NCBI GenBank assembly: GCA_902766125.1 | Contig: CACXCG010000038.1 | Coordinates: forward strand, 1-48,399 | Reading direction: 5' to 3' | Length of the DNA stretch: 48,399 nucleotides | DNA from: an uncultured Spirochaetaceae bacterium | GTDB lineage: Bacteria; Spirochaetota; Spirochaetia; Treponematales; Treponemataceae | In this document: positions 8,407 to 17,649 of the stretch, piece after piece | Layout of the letters: the number at the start of each line of letters is the position of its first letter | How positions within the stretch are numbered: position 1 is the stretch's first letter | Notes under the pieces: generated by a model | What the model was told of the DNA's origin: nothing | Databases searched by the model: none | Seen by the model: only the letters and a program-made list of their open reading frames with translations | Position numbers and translations under genes: made by a program

Positions 8407-9282
8407 TCACTTGTTTTTTCCACCGCCAATGAATTTTTTAAGGAAGTTTTTAACTCCCTCAGAACCGGTCATATCCGTCTTTTCTATTCTGCCAACAATA
8501 TGTTTCAGACATACCGCAGGCTTTGAAGTGGGATTAACCACCATAAACGGCTTTTGTCGTATAACCGATGCCTGAACAACAGGATCATCATACACAAAGC
8601 CAATGTAATCAACCTTATAATTAAGGAACTGACCTACAATAGTAATGATGCGTTCAGAAATACGCTTTCCTTCATCACTTGAGTGAACACGGTTAACCAG
8701 AAGCTTAAGGTTAATTTCGCGGTTTACCAGTTCTGTCGTAATGATTTTTATGATTCCGTAGGCGTCGGTAATTGCAGTCGGTTCAGGTGTAGTAACAACA
8801 TACACTTCATCGGCAGCAGCAACAAACTGAAGAACATTGTTTGCAATACCTGCACCGGTATCGATGATGATGATATCCGCATTTGAAAGTGAAGAAAACT
8901 CTTCTGCAAAATAATTTAATTCTTCAACGGAAAGGTTTGCGATTTTTGAAAAACCGTTTGCACCGGCAATGAACTTAATGCCAAATTCAGTATCAAGAAT
9001 TATTTCATTCATCTTTTTCTGATGATTGATAACCTGCATCAAGTTGTACTGAGGAACAATATTCAGAAGAACATTTACGTTTGCCATTCCCAGGTCACCG
9101 TCAATCAAAATGACTTTCTTGCCAAGCTGAGCATACGCAATTGCCATGTTAACGGCAATATTTGTTTTGCCTACACCACCCTTACCCGAAGTAATAGCAA
9201 TGATACGGGTTTTGTGATCACGTGATTTTCCGTCTTCCGTTTTGCCCATCATAGCGCGCAGTTCGTCTGCCTGTTTTTCCAT
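8407..9282 (-). CDS. flhG: MinD-like ATPase controlling flagellar number
   Basis: This is the FlhG/FleN/YlxH ATPase (291 aa), which antagonises FlhF and sets flagellar number and site. The deviant Walker A motif SGKGGVGKT lies at residues 32-40 with the signature Lys at 34, and the switch motifs IDGDLGMANVNVLL and IIDTGAGI follow. The N-terminus (MEKQADELRAMMG) carries the region that in relatives stimulates the FlhF GTPase. The C-terminal amphipathic membrane-binding helix (GVKNFLKKFIGG) is visible. It starts 9 bp after flhF. In spirochaetes with periplasmic flagella at both poles the pair probably fixes how many filaments form at each pole. Confidence 0.95.
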   Translation of the reverse strand: MEKQADELRAMMGKTEDGKSRDHKTRIIAITSGKGGVGKTNIAVNMAIAYAQLGKKVILIDGDLGMANVNVLLNIVPQYNLMQVINHQKKMNEIILDTEFGIKFIAGANGFSKIANLSVEELNYFAEEFSSLSNADIIIIDTGAGIANNVLQFVAAADEVYVVTTPEPTAITDAYGIIKIITTELVNREINLKLLVNRVHSSDEGKRISERIITIVGQFLNYKVDYIGFVYDDPVVQASVIRQKPFMVVNPTSKPAVCLKHIVGRIEKTDMTGSEGVKNFLKKFIGGGKNK

Positions 9283-9291
9283 TGATATCTC

Positions 9292-10593
9292 CTATCTTTC
9301 TTCTTTACCTGGTTCATAGTTAAATTTTTCCTTGATGTGTTCTTCGTTTTTACGGAACCCGTCAAGATCCATCAAAAAGCGTCCCGGATTTGCTCGCTCA
9401 ATAAAACGCGGTACCTGCTGGCCGGTCGTTATCCACGAAATTGCCTTATTCTTTTCTGAAAGAACACTCAGGACATTTCCGTAGGAAGACGTTTCATCAT
9501 ATTTTGTGATGATGACGCTGCTAAAATTAAACTGTTCATAGTTACGCATGATTGCTTCTAAATCACGCGCTTTAGTACTTGCGGTTACTGCAAGATAAAT
9601 ATCCGCATGCATGTCAGGAACATCAAGCACAGCCCTCATGTTTGCAATTTCCGTGTAATCATTGGGACTTAAACCGCTTGTATCAATAAAAATATAATCT
9701 GATCCAGACCGATACCTCGAATACAATTTTTTTACATCGTCTGCAGTTTCTGCTTTATCAATCGACATGTCAAGAATTGATGTATAATGTTTGAGCATAT
9801 CGTAAGCACCAACACGCATAAAGTCAGTCGTTATAAAATGCACAACAGGATCTGCTTTTTTATTTTTGCGCGACTGGCGAAGAATGTTTCCTGCAAACTT
9901 AACCAGCGTCGTTGTCTTACCGACACCAGTAGGTCCTACAATAATCACAACATGTGGCGGACGCTTTACCGGATCATTTGCAATGGTAAGGCTTTCTCCA
10001 ATCCAGTCTATAACCGCATCCTGAACTTCGTCAAAATCATCAAGCCGTTCAAGACTGAACTGAGCACGGATGCGTTCGGACATTTTCTTAATGTACGACG
10101 GAGTAAATTCGTTTTCTTCAAGAATTTCTTCTATGCGTCTGATAGTCGGATGTTCATTCGGTTCTGCAGAAACTTTCTGCATATTTTTTGAAAGTTCTTC
10201 CAGCTTGCTTACAATCTGTCCCAGCTGAGCAGAAGTAACTGCCGGTTCATTTTTACGGACAATTTCATCCCGTGCTTTTATAAAATCATTTGCAGAAGAA
10301 CTTCCCATCTGTGCAGTTATCTGACTGACTGCCCGCTGTGCTTCTTCAAGAGAAAGCCGCGGCTGAATGGCTGCAGAAGAAGAACTGACATTTGAACTGC
10401 GTGAAGGTAACGTACGGTACCACATACCACAGACTTCTTTCTGTCCAAATCCTAAAAAGCCTGGCTTAGGTATTTTCTTTTTCTGCACAATGGTATAATC
10501 AGTTCCATACATACTGAAGAGTTTCTGCTTGCATTCTTCCTGAGAGCGTCCTTCTATGTACTGGCAGCCTTCTGTACTTTCTGGATTATACAT
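9292..10593 (-). CDS. flhF: Signal-recognition-particle-like GTPase for flagellar placement
   Basis: FlhF (433 aa) is a SRP-family GTPase that marks the pole where a flagellum is built. The N-terminal B domain (to about residue 120, with KPGFLGFGQKEVCG) is followed by the helical N domain and the G domain with GPTGVGKTTT (about 220-229), DFMRVGAYDML and TKYDETSSYG. I choose ATG 10593 (MYNPEST) because GGAG lies six bases before it; an in-frame TTG at 10605 is less likely. The start lies 8 bp inside the end of flhA, as coupled operon genes do. Its partner FlhG follows. Confidence 0.95.
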   Translation of the reverse strand: MYNPESTEGCQYIEGRSQEECKQKLFSMYGTDYTIVQKKKIPKPGFLGFGQKEVCGMWYRTLPSRSSNVSSSSAAIQPRLSLEEAQRAVSQITAQMGSSSANDFIKARDEIVRKNEPAVTSAQLGQIVSKLEELSKNMQKVSAEPNEHPTIRRIEEILEENEFTPSYIKKMSERIRAQFSLERLDDFDEVQDAVIDWIGESLTIANDPVKRPPHVVIIVGPTGVGKTTTLVKFAGNILRQSRKNKKADPVVHFITTDFMRVGAYDMLKHYTSILDMSIDKAETADDVKKLYSRYRSGSDYIFIDTSGLSPNDYTEIANMRAVLDVPDMHADIYLAVTASTKARDLEAIMRNYEQFNFSSVIITKYDETSSYGNVLSVLSEKNKAISWITTGQQVPRFIERANPGRFLMDLDGFRKNEEHIKEKFNYEPGKEER

Positions 10594-12712
10594 GAACTTC
10601 TCCAATCTCCTCTACTTTTATACTTGTTCCAGCCTGAGCAACTTCGTTAATCGAAAGCACTACAAGACCCGGTATTTCTCGTTCTGTCGATGACTTAACC
10701 AGAAGACGTACTTCTGACGGGCACAAAATGATGGGAAGCGAATGACTGTTCTGCTGAACGGCAGCAACACTATCACTGACAGCTTTTATGTATGCCCTGC
10801 CATCTACAGGATCAAATGCAACTACCGGTCTGCCGCTGGTATCATTACTGCGTTTTTCCAAAATCTTCTGACAGAGTGCATAGTCCATGCGGATAATACG
10901 CAGCACTTTGTTTTCATCGCAGTACTGAAGACATATCTGTGCACCCAGAGCTTCCCGTACGCGTTCAGTAAGTTTCCACGGATCTTTGGTAACCGGAGCA
11001 AAGTTTGCAAGCGTTTCAAGAATTGCAACCATATTACGGATGCTGACCTGTTCTGCAAGCAGATTCTTGAGTACCGTTTCAATTTCACCATAGGTAAAGC
11101 GATGATCTCCGGTAAGAACTTCGTTAACCACAACAGGATTTGTTTCCTTAACTTTTTCGATAATGTTGCTTACTTCCTGACGTGTCAGAATAGCTGCAGC
11201 ATGACGGCGGATTATTTCCGTTAAGTGAGTTGCAATAATTGTCGGCGGATCTACGACAGCATAGCCTGCATTTTCTGCTTCGGCACGCTTACTCTCCGGA
11301 AGCCAGACAGCCGGCATACCAAAGGCAGGATCAACAGTTGCTTCTCCGTGAATTTCTTTGTCGCGCGGCACACCACCGGTATTAAGACACATGTAGAATC
11401 CAGGACGAAGCTTACTCTTACCGACTTCAATTCCGTAAATCTTAAACGAATACTCTTCGGGAGCAAGCATCATATTGTCACGAATGCGGATCTTAGGCAT
11501 GACAAGTCCAAGATCAAGTGCTGACTCACGGCGAATGCGGGTAACACGGTCAAGCAGTTCTGCACCCTTACTCTGATCAACAAGCGGAACAAGCGCATAT
11601 CCCAGATCAAGAGCAAGCGGTTCAGGCATAACGGCAGGAGACACATCATCCGGAGAAGAACCTGTCTGCTGAGATGCACTTGCTTTTGCTGCTTCTTCTT
11701 TTTTGAGTGTCTGTTCGCGTGCAATAGAGCGGTTCATGCGAACACCAATAATAACAAACAGAATACCGACAGGAATAAGAGCTGCAGATGACAGGTTGTG
11801 GAATACAATACCCAGAACAATAAGTACAACACCAACAATCTGATACAGAGAACCGTCGATGGTAAATTCTTTTTTAAGTCTGTCACCCAGACCAATTTCA
11901 GAATCAGAACCGGTAACAAGAAGACCTGTTGCAAAAGAAAGCATGATTGCAGGAAGTTGACTCATAAGTCCGTCACCTATGGTAAGGCGTGCATAAGTGT
12001 TGAGTGCATCCGTAACAGACATGTTTCCGCCTAACGCAGGAACAGAACCGCTTACGATTCCTCCTATCAGGTTTACAACGGTAATGAAGATACCGGCTTT
12101 TACGTTACCGCTTACAAACTTAGAAGCACCATCCATTGAAGAGAAAAAGGCAACTTCACGGCGCACATTTGCTTTACGTCTTGAAGCTTCTTCTTCATTG
12201 ATGACACCTGCATTAAATTCATTCTGAATATCGAACATCTTATTGTTCATTGCATCCAGTGTAAAACGTGCCTTTACTTCAGAGACACGCTCTGCACCTT
12301 TTGTGACAACAAGCACCTGTACCACAATCAGAATGATGAAGATAACAAATCCAATGACAAGATTATCTCCCGCAACAATTTCAGAGAAGGTCTTTACCAT
12401 TTCACTCTGATTGTTCATGTCGTGCTGCATAAGAATATTACGGGTGGAAGTAATATTGAGTGCAAGTCCGAACATGGTCGAAAACAAAACAACCTGCGGG
12501 AACGAACCAAAGTCTGCGGCATTGCGCATATAGACAGTGGTAAGCAGAATGATAAGTGACAGTGCAAGGTTTATAACCATGCCTAAATCAATAAGAACTT
12601 TTGGAAGCGGAATAAACAGAAACAGCACGACCAGCACAACGCCGACTGCCAGTGCATTTGCAGTTACAAAAGAGAAAATTCTATCCCGTACACTCAATTG
12701 AGTTTCAGGCAT
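10586..12712 (-). CDS. flhA: Flagellar export gate protein FlhA
   Basis: FlhA (708 aa) forms the nonameric ring of the flagellar type III export gate. The N-terminal half has about eight membrane helices, starting at ALAVGVVLVVLFLFIPLP, with the FHIPEP-family loop (GNVKAGIFITVVNLIGGIV). The C-terminal cytoplasmic domain (from about residue 370) docks export chaperones and substrates; it contains IIRRHAAAILTRQEV and ends VEEIGEVHV. Length is normal. It follows flhB by 38 bp and overlaps the flhF start by 8 bp. Confidence 0.97.
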   Translation of the reverse strand: MPETQLSVRDRIFSFVTANALAVGVVLVVLFLFIPLPKVLIDLGMVINLALSLIILLTTVYMRNAADFGSFPQVVLFSTMFGLALNITSTRNILMQHDMNNQSEMVKTFSEIVAGDNLVIGFVIFIILIVVQVLVVTKGAERVSEVKARFTLDAMNNKMFDIQNEFNAGVINEEEASRRKANVRREVAFFSSMDGASKFVSGNVKAGIFITVVNLIGGIVSGSVPALGGNMSVTDALNTYARLTIGDGLMSQLPAIMLSFATGLLVTGSDSEIGLGDRLKKEFTIDGSLYQIVGVVLIVLGIVFHNLSSAALIPVGILFVIIGVRMNRSIAREQTLKKEEAAKASASQQTGSSPDDVSPAVMPEPLALDLGYALVPLVDQSKGAELLDRVTRIRRESALDLGLVMPKIRIRDNMMLAPEEYSFKIYGIEVGKSKLRPGFYMCLNTGGVPRDKEIHGEATVDPAFGMPAVWLPESKRAEAENAGYAVVDPPTIIATHLTEIIRRHAAAILTRQEVSNIIEKVKETNPVVVNEVLTGDHRFTYGEIETVLKNLLAEQVSIRNMVAILETLANFAPVTKDPWKLTERVREALGAQICLQYCDENKVLRIIRMDYALCQKILEKRSNDTSGRPVVAFDPVDGRAYIKAVSDSVAAVQQNSHSLPIILCPSEVRLLVKSSTEREIPGLVVLSINEVAQAGTSIKVEEIGEVHV

Positions 12713-12750
12713 TCTGATCCCACCCCATCAGTTTTTTTTAAGACAACCGG

Positions 12751-13866
12751 TTATCCCCTTCCGGCAGCGTCTTTATTTTTATTCATATAACCAACCTGAG
12801 CATAAATTGTTGCAACAGCGTTCAGGCAGTCAACTGGTATTATATCACCAATTTCAACATTTGTATAGAGACTTCGTGCCAATGCCTTATGTTCTACCAC
12901 AGGAACGTCATTTTCGTACGCAATTTTTTTCATGTTCTGAGCGGTTAAATCGGCACCTTTTGCAGCCACTTCGGGAGCATCTGCAGCTTCACGGCGCCAC
13001 TTGAGGGCAACGGCAAAATGCGTAGGGTTCGTAATAACCACATCCGATTCGCGTACAGCCTTAGGCATATTCTGAGCAAGCATGGCTTTCTGTGCACTTT
13101 CAAGGTGACCTTTTACTTCAGGGTCCCCTTCCATCTCTTTGTATTCCTGCTTTACTTCCTGCTTGGTCATCTTCATTTCGCGCTTAAATACACGGCGCTG
13201 AACAATATAATCAAGTACGGCAAACACAATCAGTACAACCGCAGAAACAAGCATAAGGCGGGCAACCATACTGGAAATGCGGTTCAAGGCAAGCTGCGGA
13301 CCTCCGACGTGCAGAAGTTCCAGCACAGAAGGAAGATTTGAACGGATCATAAAGAATGCAATAATTCCAATAATTGCAACTTTTAAGATTGACTTTGCGA
13401 TATTAAACAGTCCCTGACCGGAAAAAAGCGTACGCTTAAAATATTCTCCGAACTTGGGAACAATTTTACTGAACTTTGGAGTAATGGTCTTTGTCGTAAA
13501 AATAAAGCCGCGGTTCTGAATAAGATTTATAGTAACACCGGCAATAATTCCCGCAACACAAAACGGCAGCACGCAGAACAAAAAGCAGCGGGCAAACACA
13601 TACGCAAAAGCACCGTCGGTTATGTTGGATGTAGTAACGTGATTGAAAAAATAATACATCATTTCAACCAGACGCTGTTCTATCCACGGTCCAAGAAACA
13701 CCAGAAGCACGGCACAAAACAGATAGACAATAGTACCGTTTAATTCCTGACTTTTTGCAACACGGCCTTCTTCACGGGCTTTGCGAAGTTTGTATTCTGA
13801 GGCCTCTTCGGTTCTTCCTTCATCTTCAGGAGCAAACCACTGTAAGTCAAGCTGTGAAGCGCCCAC
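12751..13866 (-). CDS. flhB: Flagellar export substrate-specificity switch protein FlhB
   Basis: FlhB (371 aa) is the export-gate protein whose autocleavage switches export from rod/hook to filament proteins. It begins with the family signature DLQWFAPEDEGRTEEAS, has four membrane helices, a cytoplasmic basic linker (QRRVFKREMKMTKQEVKQE) and the self-cleaving NPTH motif (VVITNPTHFAVAL). The start is GTG at 13866, sharing one base with the fliR stop (TAGTG) and preceded by GGGGGAGG. The same TAGTG joint is used between atpE and the DUF2764 gene. A hook-length ruler gene (fliK) is not in the window. Confidence 0.96.
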   Translation of the reverse strand: MGASQLDLQWFAPEDEGRTEEASEYKLRKAREEGRVAKSQELNGTIVYLFCAVLLVFLGPWIEQRLVEMMYYFFNHVTTSNITDGAFAYVFARCFLFCVLPFCVAGIIAGVTINLIQNRGFIFTTKTITPKFSKIVPKFGEYFKRTLFSGQGLFNIAKSILKVAIIGIIAFFMIRSNLPSVLELLHVGGPQLALNRISSMVARLMLVSAVVLIVFAVLDYIVQRRVFKREMKMTKQEVKQEYKEMEGDPEVKGHLESAQKAMLAQNMPKAVRESDVVITNPTHFAVALKWRREAADAPEVAAKGADLTAQNMKKIAYENDVPVVEHKALARSLYTNVEIGDIIPVDCLNAVATIYAQVGYMNKNKDAAGRG

Positions 13867-14687
13867 TATATGCCTCCCCCGCCTAAGCTGACAAACAGAC
13901 GCTCCAGTGCACGGTAGCCGGAAACAAAACAGTCGGTAAAGAAATTGCACAGATACGGCATGAGTGACGTAATGACAAAAAATCCGGTAAGCATCAGAAT
14001 CGGGAAACCATCTGATAGCAGATTCATCTGAGGAGCAGCTTTTGAAAGAATACCCATCGTTGCATTTATAAGAAACAGAGAACCCATGATGGGAAGCGCA
14101 AGTATAAGTGCATTTGCAAACAGACTGGTAAGCGAAGAAAGCATAAACGTAAACAAAGCATCCTGATGCGTTACGATTGAAAATGCATTGAGTGACTGGA
14201 AACTTGTTTTAAGCGCACCCAAAAAGATTTCCTGAAACCATCGGTTCTGCAAAAAGACCAGCATTGCAACAAAATTAAAGTATTCACCCATAAGCGGGTT
14301 TTCAACCTGACTTAACGAATCGTATGCTTCAGCTGCAGAGAATCCCATCTGAAACGCAAAGAACTGTCCTGCCGTACTGAATGCACCAAAGATAATCGTA
14401 ATGAAAAATCCCATGATGATTCCAATCAGTACTTCACCGGCAAGCAGGAACGCATAGTCAAGATTAAAACTTCCGGTCGCAGTAATAAACGAAGAATACG
14501 CGGCAAACATTCCGTCATTAAGCGACACCTGCGGTAAAACAAAATACGCAAGATATGCAGCAAGCGCAACTTTTGCACGGCGGGAAATCATGCTGTTGGA
14601 AAGAAGCGGCATTGTCAAAATAAGCGCAAAACAGCGGGCTGCTACAAGGAGAAAAACTGGTGCCGTTGAAACAATCCGCGAAAGCAT
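13866..14687 (-). CDS. fliR: Flagellar export gate protein FliR
   Basis: FliR (273 aa) is part of the FliP5Q4R1 gate through which flagellar proteins leave the cytoplasm. It is very hydrophobic with about six membrane helices. The N-terminus (FLLVAARCFALILTMPLLS) and the later GFSAAEAYDSLSQVENPLMG loop are typical. It follows fliQ by 15 bp and its TAG stop overlaps the GTG of flhB by one base, so the fixed fliP-fliQ-fliR-flhB order is present. Confidence 0.95.
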   Translation of the reverse strand: MLSRIVSTAPVFLLVAARCFALILTMPLLSNSMISRRAKVALAAYLAYFVLPQVSLNDGMFAAYSSFITATGSFNLDYAFLLAGEVLIGIIMGFFITIIFGAFSTAGQFFAFQMGFSAAEAYDSLSQVENPLMGEYFNFVAMLVFLQNRWFQEIFLGALKTSFQSLNAFSIVTHQDALFTFMLSSLTSLFANALILALPIMGSLFLINATMGILSKAAPQMNLLSDGFPILMLTGFFVITSLMPYLCNFFTDCFVSGYRALERLFVSLGGGGI

Positions 14688-14702
14688 GCTTCAGAGACTC
14701 TC

Positions 14703-14966
14703 CTACATCCGCGAAATCAAACCAAAGAGCGTTATCGTATACTGACGCATCGACGAAAACATCCATCCGCCTAAAAGCGCAAGCGCAAGAAGAATGACTA
14801 ACAGCTTTGGCAAAAAGGTAAGCGTCTGTTCCTGGATTGAAGTAGTTGCCTGAAAAATTGCAACAATAAGACCAATAACCAGTGCAGCTCCTAACACAGG
14901 TGCCGCAAGTTTAAATACCTGCCAGATACCCTGCTGCATAATCGAAACAACTTCATTTAATCCCAT
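14703..14966 (-). CDS. fliQ: Flagellar export gate protein FliQ
   Basis: FliQ is an 87-residue protein with two membrane helices (about 15-35 and 52-72) flanking the conserved IVAIFQATTSIQEQTLTF segment. Four copies pack around the FliP/FliR core of the export gate. Length is the family norm. It sits between fliP (22 bp upstream) and fliR, as in nearly all flagellated bacteria. Confidence 0.96.
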   Translation of the reverse strand: MGLNEVVSIMQQGIWQVFKLAAPVLGAALVIGLIVAIFQATTSIQEQTLTFLPKLLVILLALALLGGWMFSSMRQYTITLFGLISRM

Positions 14967-14988
14967 GCGTCACCTCCCTTACGCATGC

Positions 14989-15810
14989 CTACAGAATGCT
15001 CTGGAACAAATTAGTCGTCAACAGTCCCCATCCGTCAACAAGCACAAAGAGCATTAATTTGAACGGCGTAGATACCTGCACCGGCGGCAGCATCATCATA
15101 CCCATACTCATGAGGATACTGGCCACTACCATATCTATAATGATAAACGGAATATACAAAAGGATTCCTATCTTAAACGCAACCGTAAGTTCATGCAGAA
15201 TGTATGCAGGAACTAAAACGTACGTAGGAACATCTGCAAGTGTGTCGGGGCGTTCAAGATCTGCCATTGCCATAAACGATGCGATGTAAGATGTATCGTC
15301 TGACATCTGGCGGTACATAAAAAGACGCAGAGGTGCTTCTGCTTCGGTGTATGCAGTCTGCAAAGTAATTTCGTTATTTGAAAGCGGCTTAAATGAATTC
15401 TGATACACCTGATTGAAGGTCGGCCACATACAGAACAGCGTCATAAACAGCGCAATTCCGTTTAAAACTGCAGTCGGAGGAACCTGCTGCAAAGAAAGTG
15501 CACGCTTAATAAAATCAAGAACAATGGAAAAGCGCAGAAAACAGGTAACTAAAAGAATAAGACTTGGTGCAAGCGTTAACAGCGCCAGCATCAGAAGCAG
15601 CTGAACACTGAAGGCAACCTCGTTTCCTGTCTGTGGTGCAGTTGCAGAAAAGGTTATGTTGGGAAAATCAATTCCATCGATGGTGCCCGGCATTTCGGTC
15701 GTACCGTTGGTTGAACCTGCGGGGAAATTTTCATTACCTGCCGACTGAGCAGAAAGCGGAAACAGAGAAACAAGTGCAAGCAGAATGAACACAAGCGAAA
15801 ACTTTTTCAT
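14989..15810 (-). CDS. fliP: Flagellar export gate protein FliP
   Basis: FliP (273 aa) forms the pentameric core of the flagellar export gate. A cleavable signal peptide (residues about 1-22, FSLVFILLALVSLFPLSAQS) precedes a periplasmic segment. Membrane helices follow with the family signatures SLILLVTCFLRFSIVL, MFLFM-type helices and YILHELTVAFKIGILLYIPF. The C-terminus (MMMLPPVQVSTPFKLMLFVL) is diagnostic. Its start overlaps the end of fliO by 4 nt (ATGA). Confidence 0.97.
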   Translation of the reverse strand: MKKFSLVFILLALVSLFPLSAQSAGNENFPAGSTNGTTEMPGTIDGIDFPNITFSATAPQTGNEVAFSVQLLLMLALLTLAPSLILLVTCFLRFSIVLDFIKRALSLQQVPPTAVLNGIALFMTLFCMWPTFNQVYQNSFKPLSNNEITLQTAYTEAEAPLRLFMYRQMSDDTSYIASFMAMADLERPDTLADVPTYVLVPAYILHELTVAFKIGILLYIPFIIIDMVVASILMSMGMMMLPPVQVSTPFKLMLFVLVDGWGLLTTNLFQSIL

Positions 15811-16460
15811 TCCTGTTCTCCGTTTAAACGTCCGCGCAGTTTGTTGAGTGTAGCGGTAAAATCCGGTTTTTCGGGTTTCTGTCCGATCGTATCCAGAGGA
15901 GCAATTCCGGGTTTTCTTTTTTTGGTGAACAGATCAAGAACGTCTGCAAAACTTTTAGGCCGCACTGCATTATCCGACTGATCTGCATTAAGGTTAAGTG
16001 CCTGAATCAGTTCAACATCATCTATGGTGCCAAGAAGATTTACCGATTCATCAGTCACACCGACAAGATATGCATTTTTATCAAGCAGCGTTACAATCTG
16101 AACAGACTTTCCGGCTCCTAACGAAATGGATGCAACCTTACGCAGCAAAAACGGATTTTCATCTGCCGTACCGGATACATTCTTTTTAAGAAAGCGTGCA
16201 AAAAAACAGATTGCAACAACAATTACAATCAGCACTAAAATCATGCGGATATATGCACCGGCACCTATGCCAGGAGACAAAGGTGAATCTGCAGGAGACT
16301 GAGTAATGGGAAGCTGAGTTTCATCATTCTGACTTACAACTGTCTGTTCGCTTACCGTCTGTGCTGCATCTGCTGTCTGAGCAAAAACAGCATTAGAAGC
16401 AAACAAAAGTGCAAAAAGAAGCAAAAGTGCTATGCGAGTCTTTTTCGTATGTTCCCCCAC
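15807..16460 (-). CDS. fliO: Flagellar biosynthesis protein FliO
   Basis: FliO (217 aa) is a bitopic membrane protein that helps FliP assemble. A signal-like N-terminal helix (residues about 9-28) is followed by a Gln/Ser/Pro-rich periplasmic stretch, a membrane helix (about 70-90, MILVLIVIVVAICFFARFL) and a cytoplasmic beta-rich domain with ASISLGAGKSVQIVTLLDKN, as in the FliO/FliZ family. The order fliY-fliO-fliP is normal. FliO is poorly conserved in general, so the call rests on topology, this motif and place. Confidence 0.9.
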   Translation of the reverse strand: MGEHTKKTRIALLLLFALLFASNAVFAQTADAAQTVSEQTVVSQNDETQLPITQSPADSPLSPGIGAGAYIRMILVLIVIVVAICFFARFLKKNVSGTADENPFLLRKVASISLGAGKSVQIVTLLDKNAYLVGVTDESVNLLGTIDDVELIQALNLNADQSDNAVRPKSFADVLDLFTKKRKPGIAPLDTIGQKPEKPDFTATLNKLRGRLNGEQE

Positions 16461-16473
16461 CCATTGTAAAGCG

Positions 16474-17649
16474 TTACAGCGTTCCGGTTACGTGCTCGAT
16501 TGCAGGAAGAATTTCCGTTACACGAACACCGAAGTTTTCGTCAATAACTACAACCTCACCTTTTGCTATAGGCTTATGGTTTACTAATATGTCAACCGGT
16601 TCACCGGCAAGTTTATCCAGCTCGATAATGGTACCTTCGCCCATACCCAGAATGTCTTTGACAGTTTTCTTGGTGCGACCCAGTTCTACGGTCATTTCCA
16701 TGAAAACGTCCATGATAAGACCGATGTTACCCGGCTCTCCTGCATGAGCAGCAGTCTGTAATCCGGGGAACTGCAGAGACTGTACGTTAGGCGGAGCGCC
16801 TACAGGCATTCCCATTCCCATCTGTGGCATTCCCATACCCATTCCCATTTGAGGCATTCCCATCTGTGGCATTCCCATTCCGCCCTGCATCTGAGGCATA
16901 CCGCCACCCATGGGCATTCCACCCATTGCAGCAGTACCGCCACCCATGCTCATTCCGCCCATTGCAGCAGCACCCATACCAGCAGGAGCAGCCTGCTCAC
17001 CACCACCAAGTGCTTTAACCATACCTTCTGCAACAGGAGCACCAACGGCTTCCCACAAGGTGTACGGATTGCCGTCTACGGTTACGGGGAATGTGAACAG
17101 TGCAAAAGAATTCTGTGGCATACGGATCATTGCCTTCGGCTGATTTACCGCTTCAGGAGGATTCGTTGCCAGACCAGGCAGTTTTCCGTCTTTGCTCAGT
17201 TCCATGATTTCTGCACCAGAGTGCTGAGATACAACTTCGCTGATAACAGAAAGTGCCATATCATCAAGTTCTGCGTTTTCTTCTTTGTTGACTAAGCTGA
17301 CCAGTTTCTGTGCAAGTTCCGGAGACAGCACAAACAGGTGATCACCGTTAAGCGCGGTTGAATAGTCAGCCATTACCGCAATGACAACTTCAGGAATCTT
17401 TGCAAGCATCTGATCGCGACCAACAGTTTCCACAGTCGGTGCACCGAATGACACATCGCTTCCTGTCATAGTCTTGAGGTTTTCTGCCAGTTTATCCTTA
17501 ATGCCGGAAGCAAATTTTTCCAGTGTGGCAACATCTATGTGTGCGGAAGGAGCTGCCATTGAGGAAGTACCACCGGCACTCAAACCGCCCATGTCTACGC
17601 CGGACAGCAATGCATCAATTTCTTCCTGTGAAATAGAACCTTCACTCAT
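16474..17649 (-). CDS. fliY: Flagellar motor switch protein FliY with Met/Gly repeat linker
   Basis: FliY (391 aa) is the spirochaete and Gram-positive form of FliN, part of the C-ring switch. The N-terminus (SQEEIDALLSGV) is the conserved segment that binds CheY-P in relatives. A CheC-like middle domain (about 40-210) follows, then a low-complexity linker (about 223-287) made of GGM, MPQM and GMGM units, and a C-terminal FliN domain (about 304-385, VELGRTKKTVKDILGMGEG). CheC-type phosphatase sites need Glu-x-x-Asn; here the equivalent stretch reads SEVVSQHSG, so phosphatase activity is uncertain. It overlaps fliM by 4 nt. Confidence 0.94.
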   Translation of the reverse strand: MSEGSISQEEIDALLSGVDMGGLSAGGTSSMAAPSAHIDVATLEKFASGIKDKLAENLKTMTGSDVSFGAPTVETVGRDQMLAKIPEVVIAVMADYSTALNGDHLFVLSPELAQKLVSLVNKEENAELDDMALSVISEVVSQHSGAEIMELSKDGKLPGLATNPPEAVNQPKAMIRMPQNSFALFTFPVTVDGNPYTLWEAVGAPVAEGMVKALGGGEQAAPAGMGAAAMGGMSMGGGTAAMGGMPMGGGMPQMQGGMGMPQMGMPQMGMGMGMPQMGMGMPVGAPPNVQSLQFPGLQTAAHAGEPGNIGLIMDVFMEMTVELGRTKKTVKDILGMGEGTIIELDKLAGEPVDILVNHKPIAKGEVVVIDENFGVRVTEILPAIEHVTGTL

